A DNA stretch of 64,000 nt from Wurfbainia villosa. Taxonomy: Eukaryota > Streptophyta > Magnoliopsida > Zingiberales > Zingiberaceae. The position numbers and the translations under genes are program-made. The stretch lies in the NCBI GenBank assembly GCA_025175895.1, contig CM046000.1, positions 65,996,720-66,060,719 on the forward strand. The letters run 5' to 3'. Positions 22,351 through 33,490 of the stretch are shown here, one piece after another (position 1 is the stretch's first letter; the number at the start of each line of letters is the position of its first letter). Below the pieces are notes generated by a model. The model ran no database searches. It saw only the letters and a list, made by a program, of their open reading frames with translations, and had not been told where the DNA came from.

Positions 22351-23247
22351 TCACACCTCATAATCCATATGAGCTGCTATGCATAACAGAATCCGGATAG
22401 ACTTAAGCATGACTACCGGCGAAAAGGTCTCCTCATAATCGATACCCTCTTTGTGAGTATACCCCTTCGCAACAAGCCTCGCTTTGAAGGTCTCAACCTT
22501 CCCATCTATTCCTCTCTTTCTCTTGTAGATCCACTTACATCCAATGGTTTTTACACCATCGGGTGGTTCTACTAGCTCCCAGACCTGATTTGAATCCATA
22601 GATTCAATCTCAGCATTCATTGCACTTTGCCAAGATACTGCATCTTTATCTTGGATTGCCTCGTCATATGTCCAGGGATCAGGTTCATGTTCGCCAGGGA
22701 CTAAATCAGAAGATTCTCCCAAGAACATGAATCTATCAGGTTGTCTCATAACCCTCCCACTACGACGAGGTATCACCTGTGTATCCTCTGTGACACGCGG
22801 TGCAGTGACATGTGGTATATCCTCTTGTACAGGCAGTACTAAAGAAGTGACTTCCCCTTTTAACTCCTCCAGAACAATTTTACTCTTGGGCTTGTGGCTC
22901 ATCATATAGTCTTCCTCTAGAAATCTGGCGTTCGTGCTAACGATCACCCTCTGATCTCTAGGACTATAAAACAAGCCACCCTTCGTTCCTCTAGGATAGC
23001 CAATGAACATGCGTACTTCTGTACGAGGTTCCAACTTACCAACATCTGCCTTCAGCACATGTGCTGGACTCCCCCATATCCGAATATGTCTTAGACTAGG
23101 CTTTTGCCCAGTCCACAACTCTGTGGGAGTAGAAGGCACTGATTTAGATGGAACCAAGTTCAGAATGTACACCGCCGTATCTAGAGCATATCCCCAGAAC
23201 GAATTTGGCAAGTCAGAATAACTCATCATCGATCTAACTATCTCCAT
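22351..23247 (-). pseudogene. Copia integrase C-part and RT N-part (C)
   Basis: An open stretch of 298 codons. The first third is integrase: [34 protein letters not shown] and [13 protein letters not shown] linker with [13 protein letters not shown] follows. Then comes the RT start with [39 protein letters not shown] and ETFSPVV. It shows the sequence that A lost by its in-frame deletions. Confidence 0.88.
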
Positions 23248-23283
23248 AAGAGTCTTATTCCTTCGCTCTGCTACACCATTATG

Positions 23284-23640
23284 CTAGGGTGTGCCAGGTG
23301 CAGTCAATTGGAGCTGAATCCCAGCCTCTAATAAGTAGTTCCTAAACTCTTCCAAGAGGTACTCACGACCACGATCAGATCGTAGTGTCTTGATACTTTT
23401 ACCTTGATGTTTCTCCACATCAGCCTTGAATTCTTTGAACTTGTCAAAGCATTCAGACTTGCGGCGCATCAGGTAAATGTATCTATATCTTGAGTAATCG
23501 TCTATAAAAGAGACGAAATACTCAAAACCACCTCTAACCTTGATAGACATAGGCCTCTTGGTCATCTTACCCTCCAAGCAAGATTCACAGGTTGGGAGAT
23601 CCTCCACCACTAATGAACCTAAGGGTCCATCAACTATCAA
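23284..23640 (-). pseudogene. GAG-pre-integrase tail and integrase core (C)
   Basis: Readable are CESCLEGKMTKRP, then directly MSIKVRGGFEYFVSFIDDYSRY, LRSDRGREYL and LTAPGTP. The block with the first catalytic Asp (HSDLCGPM, present in A near 1905-1935) is missing by an in-frame deletion of about 25 codons. A TAG replaces a Gln of PQQNG at 23285-23287. Confidence 0.82.
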
Positions 23641-23682
23641 CCTTTGAATTCTGCTTAGGTTAATGTGACCAAGCCTAAGATG

Positions 23683-24170
23683 TCAAAGATATGTTTGGTT
23701 CATCTTCGAAGGTTCTTTTCTCTTATTGGAATTAGAAGATGACTTATTAACTTTAATTTGCATCGTGGGAGGTTTTGGTTCAAGTGTGTACAAATTTCCT
23801 ATCAATGCACCCGAACAGATAATGCCCCTATTCCTTCTTATAACAACTTTGTCATTAAAAGAAATAGAATATCCATCCATAAACAATTTAGAAACCGAAA
23901 TTAAATTCTTTCTAAATAAGGGTACAAAAAGGCAATTCTTAAGAACCAAAAGTTTATTTTTCTCAAAAGATAAATGAACATCTCCCACTGCAACAGCCGC
24001 CACCTTCGTGGCATCGCCCAAGTACACGGTAATCTTCCCCTAGCCAGTTGTCTAGTTTCCTGGAACCCCTACAAAGTATTGTAGACATGATCAGTGGCTC
24101 CCGTATCTATACACTAGGTGTCGGTAGATAACACAGCTAAACATTTTTCAACGACTAGACCAAAAGATAT
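23683..24170 (-). pseudogene. Protease and GAG-pre-integrase region (C)
   Basis: The frame 23683-24027 has GDATKVAAVAVGDVHLSF and LLVLKNCLFVPLFRKNLISV, the region between protease and integrase in plant copia elements. The protease motif DTGATDHVYN is readable just upstream, at about 24075-24105, followed by an in-frame stop. Confidence 0.75.
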
Positions 24171-24962
24171 ACCTTTGTTCTTGCGGTGGGGGCAGTCCTT
24201 CTTCCAGTGTCTAGTCTGCTTACAAGTGAAGCACTTGCCTTTCGACTTCTTCACTCCTCCCTGAGTACCTACCACCGCCTTCGCCCCGGTTTGTTTCTTC
24301 TTCTTCTTGCCTTTCGGCTTAGAAGTAGAAACCTTTTAGGTCACCACGGCATGCACCTAAGCACTCTGACAAAATAGTCCCTCTGCCCCCTGGAGTTCTG
24401 TCAGAAGTTCCACCAACGAATACAACCTTTTGCTCATGTTGTAGTTGAGGCGAAACTGCTCAAAAATCCTAGGTAGAGACTGTAGTATGATATCGACCTG
24501 GGTTTCCCCATCGATCTACGCTCCTAGGACCTCCAGCTCATTCAAATGAGCCATCATCTTGAGAACATGATCCCACACGGTTGTTCCCTCGACCATGGTG
24601 GTCGTCATCAAGTTTCTCATGGTCTCTTGCCTCGCAACCCGATTTTGGTGTCCAAAAAGCTCCTAGAGATTGAGCATCATATCATAAGCAGTGGACATGG
24701 CTTGATGTTGATGTTGCAGTACATTTAACATAGATGCCAAAATGTAACACCGCGTCATCTCATCGACCTTGATCCACTTCTTATAGCTCTCTCTCTCCTT
24801 TTCCCCAGAATTATTTGCAGGCTTGGGAGGGCACTCTTCGAGGAGTACATATTTGTATTCCTCAGCAGTCAAGACAATGTCTAGAATCCTCTTCCAATCT
24901 ACATAGTTGGGTCCAGTAAGTTTGTTCTCTTTCAGTATCACAGCAAGTGGGTTGAAAGTCAT
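24171..24962 (-). pseudogene. Copia gag (C)
   Basis: Gag start at the ATG at 24960-24962 (MTFNPLAVILKENKL), with TGPNYVDWKRILDIVLTAEEY and DEMTRCYILASM in the first 100 codons. It is then broken by a stop near 24663. Further pieces follow in other frames down to the zinc knuckle at about 24190-24235 (CFTCKQTRHWKKDC), which keeps all four ligands. The Lys-rich stretch before the knuckle matches A and H. Confidence 0.82.
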
Positions 24963-26008
24963 TTTGAAAGAAAACCTAAGAATCACATAAATCAAAACAT
25001 TAAATTTTAAAAAATTATTGATTCCTCAAACAATAAAATTTTAAAATCAACCAACACTCAAAACACCGAGAATATTGTATGCCACGATAGTGTGGACGTA
25101 TACGAATTCTACATTTGTAAGAGGAGGTTTTACCCATTAATTTTACTATCTTGTCAACCTAACTTTTTGACAAGTAAAATTAATAGTTGGTTCCTCTTTG
25201 GCCCAACAAATAAAAGAAGTGACTCCGATGGGGAGGATACTTATATTTGTATCTAAGTGTTCACCATTACTCGGTACTAAGGTAATTATCTTGGGTTATG
25301 TGCCTTACAATGGGTAAGTACACACGCTCCTTAATAATTTCCTATAACCATATTCGACCTTGTGATCCGCAAACAAACCCATCCGATGGGGAGGAAGGCA
25401 CTCAGAGCCTACGCGTAAGTTTGTTTGCATCACATGTCAAATCGTAATGGAGGTCATAGGAATTTTTAAAAAATTCCCTCTCCCACTTAGTAATTTGAAA
25501 TTGAGGAATTTTACTAGCCTACGACATGCATATCAAACAAAAAGCAATAAATATGAAAAATAAATTATTTTCTAACTATTATGGCTTTTGTCTTCAATAT
25601 GACTCCCGTCGCATCGCCATCTCGTCCGCTCCTTCTACGCCATGTACGAGCCATCCGGAGATCCGAGCCGAGACTAAAACCTATTTTATTTTACATCCAT
25701 CTATCCAATACTCCACGAGAGAGTGTACATAAAATCTAGATCGAAAGTAAAATAAAATAAAGAGTGGCTAAATAATGCCATATTTTATTTACCAAAAACT
25801 AAATACTAGCCTCGTCAACCCCGAGGATTCAACAAAATAAATATTTACACACATACAATCACATACACACATATGACCATAATAGTCGGATCTTATGCCT
25901 ATAACCAAAGAGTTAAACGACACATATCCTACTATTATCCGGCACATATAATATATGAAAAAGTGCATAAAAATTAACCGAATTCTAAACACACAAAACC
26001 GAAAACCT
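24963..26008 (-). other. Leader of C, non-coding
   Basis: One copy of the unit that is duplicated in A, followed by the leader end shared by A, C and H. No gene seen. Confidence 0.75.
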
Positions 26009-26022
26009 TGGCTATGATACCA
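26009..26022 (-). other. Primer-binding site of C (one mismatch)
   Basis: Minus strand TGGTATCATAGCCA; the usual G of CAGAGCC is T. Two bases inside the 5' LTR. Confidence 0.85.
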
Positions 26023-26024
26023 AT

Positions 26025-27933
26025 TGTAGGGTTTTGCTTATCGAGTCCGTGAGGGGAAACTTCGCTTCCCACATCACCTCGGTAGCTTGTCCATGGCAAT
26101 CCCTTCGATGTACCCGGATTAAAAAAATTTAATCCTAGACAAAAGGAATTCCCAAATCAACCAAGTCATTGTCGTGCTATTCGTTTAGAGAGGTCACTTG
26201 AACAAACTAGTTGTTCAAGAGACAATCCTCTATTCTACGAGTAGCCACGGAATAGACGATGTCCGGATCGCCAGTTTTTGGGTTTATGCTTGGGATCCAA
26301 GTATTATTTATCCATTTACAGATTTATAACATGCTTATAATTGAAAAACAAAAACAAGCAACAAACAAAAGAAGAAAGTAGAATAGGTATATCTCTCGAT
26401 CTTCTAATGTATGACCTTCCTCCTTTTGGACATTGTGTGGGCGACGATCCACCAAAAGTCGAAGCTCCTAGATCACAAATCTTCCTTCCTTGCTCTTCCA
26501 AAGCAAGAGGAAGAATAGAAACAAGGTTTTTCTCCTCACTAGAAACAACCAACAAAGAACCAAAACTTTCCTTGCCGCCGGCCAACTAGATGAAGGAGAA
26601 GATGGTGGAAAACAACCAAGACAGCAAGGGAAGCCCTATATCTTGTTTCCACCACCTAAGGAGAGGGAGAAGGGAGCTTTTGGGTGCCGGCAAAGGGATG
26701 GGAAGGGCCTAGAGACTTGCTGGATGTTGGCCACAAGACAAGGAAGAAGAAAGGAAACCTTGCCTTATTTGGTGCCGCCCTAGCCTCCAAACCCTAACCC
26801 TAATCCTAATCCTATCTCAACTTGGATTTCCTTCTCTTGCTGCCCAAGCCTTGTTCTCTTCAATGTAGTTCACGCCAACCCCATTGACACCCTTTTATAG
26901 AGTTTGGGATAAGTCATGAATTAATCTCCTCCATTTGTTCTAGGGATTTAATCTCAACCGTCGGATCTAGAGATTTAATCTCAACCGTCGGTTCTTAGAG
27001 ATTTAATCTCTACCAATGGATCTTAGACTTTTGTTTCTATCCATTGGATCTAAGCATCATGAGGTGTTAATAGGCTACATTAGGGACCATGAGGAGGAGT
27101 TGGGTCTTGGCCACCCATGGATCAAGCCCACATAAAGTTCGATCCACTAATGATGATCCAATCCACTAAAGGTTCATCATTGATCTACCTCACCAACCCC
27201 CATATGATTATATGGGCTCCATATATTATTTGTACATTTTCTCCCCGTGTTTAAGATCTCGAATGTCTGTCGATTAATTAATTTACTGACCATTAATTAA
27301 TCAACATCTAACTCCTTGAGTAGTACCACTCAACCTTTTCATCATGCCGGACCAAGTCCACCTGCAGAATTTACATGATGAACCTTATGAGCTCCTCAAG
27401 GGGACATCATCATCCTAATATATAGGACAAGGTTTTCTCCTATAATCAACGACACACCATATAAATAATATCATCTCCCAACTTACTGAGCCTATCGATT
27501 TAATCTATAAATCTCGCCCATCGGTAAATCAAAGAGATGAGTATTAAGTATATGTGTCCGTTATTATATCGGAATTAAGAGCATGTACTAAATAATATCT
27601 GAGGTCCAATTCGATTATGTAGTCAGCAATAAATCGAATCACCTCTAAGTCGGTCCTGCTCAATACACACAAAGTGCACTAGTGTGATTCTATGGTCAAG
27701 ACAAACCAATACTAAATCACACTACAACCATTCTGATGGTTTGTCCAAAGCCATCTCGGTTGTGAGCCTTTACTTATACTTTTCAAGGGGCCGATAACAT
27801 GATCTCTTGTGTGACACCACACACCATGTTATCTACAATGTAAAGTATTAGACAATATTGCATAACCATAAAAATATACAAACAATGATCATGTGATTCT
27901 TATTCAAAAATAAAGATGTTCATACAAAAGATA
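26025..27933 (-). repeat. 5' LTR of C, outer end missing
   Basis: Plus-strand start TGTAGGGTTTTGC, near-identical to the 3' LTR of C. It stops at CAAAAGATA (27933), 24 bp short of the end seen in the 3' LTR. Minisatellite units lie at about 26935-27045. Immediately outside begins B LTR sequence. Confidence 0.88.
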
Positions 27934-29359
27934 AAGATGTTTAACAAAAACCCTTAAGCTCTATTTTATAGAGAACAAATTCTCTTAATGGTTATCGGAT
28001 CATAACCAAAAGCCCGTTAACCCGCTTCATTAATTTAAGTTAAAATAAACCAAACCATGATGGTTTATTTTACGTTAAAACGAACCAAACAAACTTTGGT
28101 TCATTCATTTAAAACAAACCAAACCCTTTGGTTTATTCTCCTCCATTGGATTAGAACCAAACCAATTTGGTTCATCCATCGTGTCTTCATAAGACACGGC
28201 CCATCCACGCTTCCATTGCGACTGAAACGATTTCATGCTCACTCCATGTTTGGTCCAACCAAACCTAGTTTCTCTTGGTCTGAGAATCTCATTCTCAAGC
28301 TCATTTTAAATCCTTCGGATTACGCTCGTTGTGCGTGTAACCAAATAGATTCTAGGTTTATGTTAGCCGTTTATAATTAACCATTAATTATATAATGATC
28401 ATGAGTGGCACCTAGTAGTACATCATGATCCCCAATTAACCGAAAAGATCAACGGTTGATCCAGAACTATTTTTGAAACCCTTCAGTAGCTCGAATGAAT
28501 CGTGCCCCATTCCCTTCACTCATCTTATACCCACTTGGTTCAGGACTTGGTTTATAGTGTCAGTCCCCACTAGGCTGACTACGTCACACCTAGCCCAAGT
28601 ATCATTCCCTCATCCTACGGATTCTAGTTACTGCACATGTATCGAAGAGTACCTTACTCTAAACATGTAATGTTTTTGCCAAAGACTTTAGTAACAATCC
28701 GACGAGAGGCCATGGGTATACATCTCCTCGCAAGGAGTGGTGAATCCTTTATAGGCTATTCAAACACCTTCGATCACTTTGACTTATACCCAATCATCCC
28801 GGGTCCACATCTCCTCATAGATGCTTGCTTAAGATGTCAAAGCATAAGTCTTCATGATCAAGATGACTTGAATACCGCAAGTTAAAGGAACATCACACTT
28901 AAGCTAAAGTAAGAACTTCATTGACATATCTATATATGCAGAGAACCATATGAAGTCTTACAGCTGGTCACTCCAATAAACTAGTTACCATAACTATCAT
29001 CCACGATTAACTCCAGACATCACAATGCCTCCAGCCAATGAGAATTAGCTGCTTGGATACACCAAGGAGTATACCTCGTGCTAGTCTCGACAGAATCAAT
29101 GGTGTCCAAATCCATCAATTCATCGACTAGGGATAATTTCGATACATCACAATTACACATGTAGAGATACTCACTAGTTGTGATCCAATCATAAATTCTT
29201 TCATGCTATGAATCGTATCGTGGATATTCAGTAAATGAGTTTAAGATCTAATCAAATACATGAAAACATGTATACTCAAATAGTGAATCTTCATTTATCA
29301 TATAAATGGTTCAAAATAAGGGGATTGCGTTAGGACATCTCTCATATATTACTAACACA
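27934..29359 (-). repeat. 5' LTR of B, second segment
   Basis: The upstream part of the B LTR in LTR sense. It contains a TATA-type TATAAAATAG on the minus strand (about 27968-27977), inside the symmetric GTTCTCTATAAAATAGAG context, and many short AACCAAACC and TTTGGTT repeats at 28040-28180. The outer end is probably TGTGTTAGTAATATATGAGAG on opposite sense (CA at 29359). Short plus-strand frames here have no recognisable product. Confidence 0.7.
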
Positions 29360-30107
29360 GTACCATTAGTCGACTGATGTATCCTATCAGTCGACTGATG
29401 TACAAAATAGTTGAGTCCTGGAAACAACACTCGACTGTCGGACTCACCGTATCATGCTACAGTAGTAACAGTCGATTGATCTCTGATTTCCAGTTCTCAA
29501 ATTGAGTAAATTTCGATTTCTTCACTCAATTTGTTTCATTTTATCATGTTTACTGTTGTATGTCAAATATATTAATGTTATGCTTATATTCATCTATTTG
29601 TTAATGTATTTTGGTATTTTATTTCATTTTAACAATCATTAGCATCCAATGATTTTAAAATCCTAACATCTCACCCTTTCTAAGTGTGGAAATACACAAT
29701 CAAAATGAATGACCTATTTTGTGAGATGCAATATACCATAAATATTTCTTCCATGCAAACATATGGTAAAACACATGAAGCATGGTAAGTGTAAGACATC
29801 AAGGTGTGTGGCACTTAAATATCACTCTTGATGTGAATTATAAACTTTAAGCACTTCTCTTGATACATTAATTCCTAAAGTGTGTCAAAATCCTAAAATG
29901 ACACACCATGACCTCTAAATCTAGATTGTGCCAATTTTATTGATTTTTCATGATTCCAAAAATATATGACACATCCTAAAACCTTTTAAAATATAAGATC
30001 AAACCTATTTCCAAGGTATTCGTAACCTTGAAAATAACCTAAAATGTCAACTTTGCTATGGTTGAGTTAACTACCCATCCAATCAAAGTTGACAAATCCT
30101 AACCCAT
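29360..30107 (-). other. E 3' non-coding region
   Basis: AT-rich, no coding signal. Contains CAGTCGACTG-type palindromes at about 29368-29402 and ends upstream of the gag stop codon. The comparable region in O (56460-56580) has the same kind of motif. Confidence 0.65.
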
Positions 30108-31769
30108 TTAGCGTGAGTCAATCACACTCCTTGGAACCCAAAATCTATTTGAGCTCATTGGATTAATTAGGTATTCCTTAGGGATGACTTCCCTAGATAT
30201 CTTTCTAATGACCCTTCTAGGCTTGTTAGCCTTGGTCATTATGGTCTTGCCATGGTTAGCCTTAGGGATTGCCTCCCTAGTAACCTTCTTAGTGACTTCC
30301 TTAGGTTTCTTAGAAACCCTAGCCACTAGGCACATACTATGGTTGGCCTTAGGGATAATTTCCCTAGAGACTTTGGTTTTCTTAGATTTAGGTTTAGTTC
30401 CATAATCAAATGGAACATTGTGATAAGTAGGCATTACTTTCTTAGACATAGGCTTGTGACCCAAACCTTGTCTCCTAGATGATTCTTGCCTCATACACCC
30501 TTTTTCTTGACTTCTAGATCCTTGAGTTTGACAATTTGACCCTTTAAATTGATTTTGCATACTTGCAAGGGTCTTTTCCAATTTCTCAAGCCTTGACCTC
30601 AAGGCTTGATTTTCTAACTCTAATTGCCCAATTGATTTTTGAATAGATTTTTGGGCATTACCATTCTCTTTAGGCATATATCTACCATTACTAGGATTGA
30701 TGCCTAAATGGTTTTCGATTTTCTTAATTGTTTTCTTAGGAAGGACATTTCTAGGGATATTAGTCCCAAATTTCTCATTCTTTGAAATAGGTCTAGAGTT
30801 ATCATTTCTAGATTTCTCCTTAGTCCTAAAACCAACATGTTTAGCTTCTAGACAACCATAATTATTATTTCTAGCATGCTTTGATTCATGAGTAATAGCA
30901 AAATTATTTAAATTAATTCTAGCATGCTTTTGCTTAGAATTTAAAGAATGAGCATTATGAAAATATACCTTAGGGTTAGTCATAGAGACTCCCCCTACTT
31001 GTAAAGCTCCCAACTTTCTTCTAGGACATTGGCTCCTATAGTGTCCCGGTTGTCGGCATTTGAAGCACACCACGTGCTCTTTGCTCTTCTTGGTGGGGAC
31101 GCCGGCATCCTTGACTTTTTCATTGACTTTTGGTGCCGGAGGAGCTTTCTTAACCCTTTTTGGACACTTACTCTTGTAGTTTCGTGATTCCCTACACTCA
31201 AAGCATATTATATGAATTTTGTTATTAATTGACATGCTTGAGTTACCTAGGGTGGTGGTGAGGTTCTCTTGAGCTTGCTCTTCTTCTCTACCGGATGTAG
31301 ATAATTCTTCTTGAGATTTCTCCGGTGTAGATGCTCTAATCTCCTCCCTCTCAATCCTAGAGGTGGAGATCTCCTCTTCTTCCACCAATCCGGAAGTTGA
31401 TTCCTTCTCAACTTCCGAGTCCTCACTCGCTTGTGAAGATGATGATGATTCTTCCTCGACTTCTTCCTCTTCTTGAGCTGATGAAGATTCATCTTCTACT
31501 ACTTGTGCCAAGTGAGACTTCTCATGGAAATTGGCCAATTTGTCCCATAGCTCCTTGGCATCTTGAAATTCACCTAAACTCAACAAAATGTCATTAGGTA
31601 TAAAATCTTCTAAAAGCTTTGTTACCTTGACTTCGGTCTTGAACTTGAGACGTTGCTCTTGTGTCCACTTCTTCAATTTCAAGACATTTCCGTTATTATC
31701 CCGAGGAGGTTCAAAGCCTTCTATGAGGATGAACCAATCCTCTATATCCATCATCAAGAATGTCTCCAT
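30108..31769 (-). CDS. Gag-like protein of element E (553 aa open frame)
   Basis: Longest intact frame of the window. The N-terminal Gag core (DWFILIEGFEPPRD, AKELWDKLANFHEK) is followed by a very acidic Ser/Glu-rich linker. The first zinc knuckle is at residues 189-202, with Asn197 where the ligand His is expected. The second, intact knuckle (CFKCRQPGHYRSQC) is at 235-248. A coiled coil lies near 381-407, followed by Lys-rich segments with repeated SREIIPKANH/TREAIPKANH phrases, and the tail NRFWVPRSVIDSR. In the same frame upstream, an ATG near 31850 precedes an in-frame TGA at about codon 19, so the original start was probably there. No enzyme domain follows. An active role is unproven. 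Confidence 0.8.
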   Translation of the reverse strand: METFLMMDIEDWFILIEGFEPPRDNNGNVLKLKKWTQEQRLKFKTEVKVTKLLEDFIPNDILLSLGEFQDAKELWDKLANFHEKSHLAQVVEDESSSAQEEEEVEEESSSSSQASEDSEVEKESTSGLVEEEEISTSRIEREEIRASTPEKSQEELSTSGREEEQAQENLTTTLGNSSMSINNKIHIICFECRESRNYKSKCPKRVKKAPPAPKVNEKVKDAGVPTKKSKEHVVCFKCRQPGHYRSQCPRRKLGALQVGGVSMTNPKVYFHNAHSLNSKQKHARINLNNFAITHESKHARNNNYGCLEAKHVGFRTKEKSRNDNSRPISKNEKFGTNIPRNVLPKKTIKKIENHLGINPSNGRYMPKENGNAQKSIQKSIGQLELENQALRSRLEKLEKTLASMQNQFKGSNCQTQGSRSQEKGCMRQESSRRQGLGHKPMSKKVMPTYHNVPFDYGTKPKSKKTKVSREIIPKANHSMCLVARVSKKPKEVTKKVTREAIPKANHGKTIMTKANKPRRVIRKISREVIPKEYLINPMSSNRFWVPRSVIDSR

Positions 31770-31905
31770 TCTTGCTTTCCACTCCGAAAAGTCTTCTCAA
31801 TCATATGGAGGTGGAGTGTTGATGTCCCATCCAAGCTTGTCTTGGAATTCCATCTTCCCTCTTGCTTCTTTAGCTCCCTGTGGTTAATCCGTAGATGTTC
31901 CCCGA

Positions 31906-31917
31906 GCTCTGATACCA
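31906..31917 (-). other. Primer-binding site of E
   Basis: Minus strand TGGTATCAGAGC, two bases inside the LTR. Confidence 0.9.
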
Positions 31918-31919
31918 AT

Positions 31920-33490
31920 TGTAAGTGATTTGAGGCCGCTAGAGGGGTGTGAATAGCGTCGCATGATGGAATTTTTTTCGCGTTCGTCTATAAATTTCGT
32001 TAGCGCGCAGCGGAATAATAATGAAGCAATACGAAATAGACAAACACGAATACACAAGTATTTAACATGGTTCGGAACCAAACGGTTCCTACTCCATGGA
32101 TCGGGCTCTAAAAGCCCTAGCAATGCAAACACACACTACTAATCACAATAACTCCTTCTCGACATAAGTCGGAGGTGGAGAAACCTCGTACAAACGATCT
32201 TACAACAACAAGAATGAAATACGAGCAATATACAATTCAAATACGAAAGACAAGTAAAGAAAAGACTTTACAATACTTGTTTATGATTGCTTGAATGCTT
32301 GGTTGCTTGCTTGCACTTGGAGACCTAATTTGCAGCAACAAATTGCCCCAATAGCTCTCAAGAATCGGATAGATTTTTCTCCATCATGAGCTCCTTTTAT
32401 AGCTTCAACTTATGCTGGAAAAGGTCGATCAGTCGACTGGTCGGGACCATCAGTCGACTGATGCCACTATTGTCGTGAGACAACGGCTAGATCCACGCTG
32501 GATAAGTCCAACGGATCCATCATCAGTCGACCGATGATACCCATCAGTCAACTGATGGAGCCTTCACTCGACCAGTCGAGTCTCGACTCCATTCTATGTC
32601 GGATTTCACGAGCACCAGTCGACTGATCACAAGATCAGTCGACTGCTCAGCCAATCATTCGACTTGCCACTTATGGCAGTCGACTGCTAGGGCAATTCCT
32701 GCAGTCAAACCCTAGTTGACTACGCCAGTCGACTGCCACATGGCACCAGTCGACTGGCACACCTCAAACATGAGGTTTTAGCCAAAGTATGGTGCCCCCA
32801 TACTTGCTAAACCACCTTTAGCCTAGACCTAAGCCTTCTAGCCACCTCCACCAGCCTCATGCCTCTCGGATCCCTCCAAGTCATCCATGACTTGTTCATC
32901 CATCGTGCTAGCCTTCAGGTGCTTCCATCGGCTATGTCATGCTAATGGTGTCTACACTGCCAAGGCACATTGGACTTACGCCGCCAAGACTCCGCTTGGA
33001 CTTTACGCCACCAACCATTGGACTTATGTTGCCAAGACTTCACCCTTGGACTTTATGCCACCAATATCAAACCTCTTGGACTTCTCAAATGTCAAGACTC
33101 AAGCTTGGACTTTCCCTTGCCAACCCATGTTGGACTTTCCATGCCAAGACCCATGCTTGGATTTTCCATGCCAAGTACTCATGACTTGGACTTTACCTTG
33201 CCAAGACCCATGCTTGGACTTTCCATGCCAAGACTTTACCTTGCCAAGACCCATGCTTGGACTTTCCCATAATCACATGGTCAACCCTAGTTAACCATCA
33301 AAGTCTCCCTCGAGTCAAAACTCGAGTCTAGTTAATTATAACCTGGGTTGATTGTATAAACAATCTCCACAAAACATCAACAGACATTAATGTCAAACAT
33401 TAATGTCAACTTACTTTGTCAAACATCAAAACATCACTCGAGTCAAAACTTGAGTCTGGTCAATCGTGACCTGGGCCTATTGCACCAACA
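31920..33490 (-). repeat. 5' LTR of E (1571 bp)
   Basis: Plus-strand ends TGTAAGTGATTTG and CACCAACA. It has a TATA box (CTATAAAAGG on the minus strand, about 32393-32402), at least six perfect CAGTCGACTG palindromes at 32420-32760, and tandem CTTGGACTTTCC/CATGCCAAGACC units at about 33090-33270. A duplicate of the PPT/LTR border lies inside the LTR at about 33360. Confidence 0.9.

Larger units (their letters stand above)
10880..27933 (-). mobile_element. Ty1/copia retrotransposon C (with nested D and S1)
   Basis: Minus-strand copia element related to A and H. The 3' LTR is at 10880-11195 plus 17365-18954, the internal region at 18955-26024 and the 5' LTR at 26025-27933. It is inserted in the 5' LTR of B. 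The outer 24 bp of its 5' LTR (GACTTTTTAG and following, present at 18931-18954) are missing, so no TSD is visible. Two later insertions, D and solo LTR S1, both have clear TSDs. All coding parts are broken. Confidence 0.88.
29360..33490 (-). mobile_element. Gag-only LTR retrotransposon E, right half
   Basis: Minus-strand element of the D type: 5' LTR 31920-33490, PBS, one Gag-like ORF, and 3' non-coding sequence cut by B at 29360. The 3' LTR must be left of the window. E is inserted in the gag gene of copia H, where sequence homologous to C resumes at 33491. The expected TSD is TGTTC (33491-33495). Confidence 0.85.

Noticed and set aside
28057..28885. Plus-strand frames of 65-107 codons with repeated KRTKQT-like text
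   Set aside because: They are the AACCAAACC repeats of the B LTR on the antisense strand.
33090..33270. Regularly spaced short repeats, considered as a CRISPR-like array
   Set aside because: Units are directly adjacent and degenerate without unique spacers, in a plant LTR.
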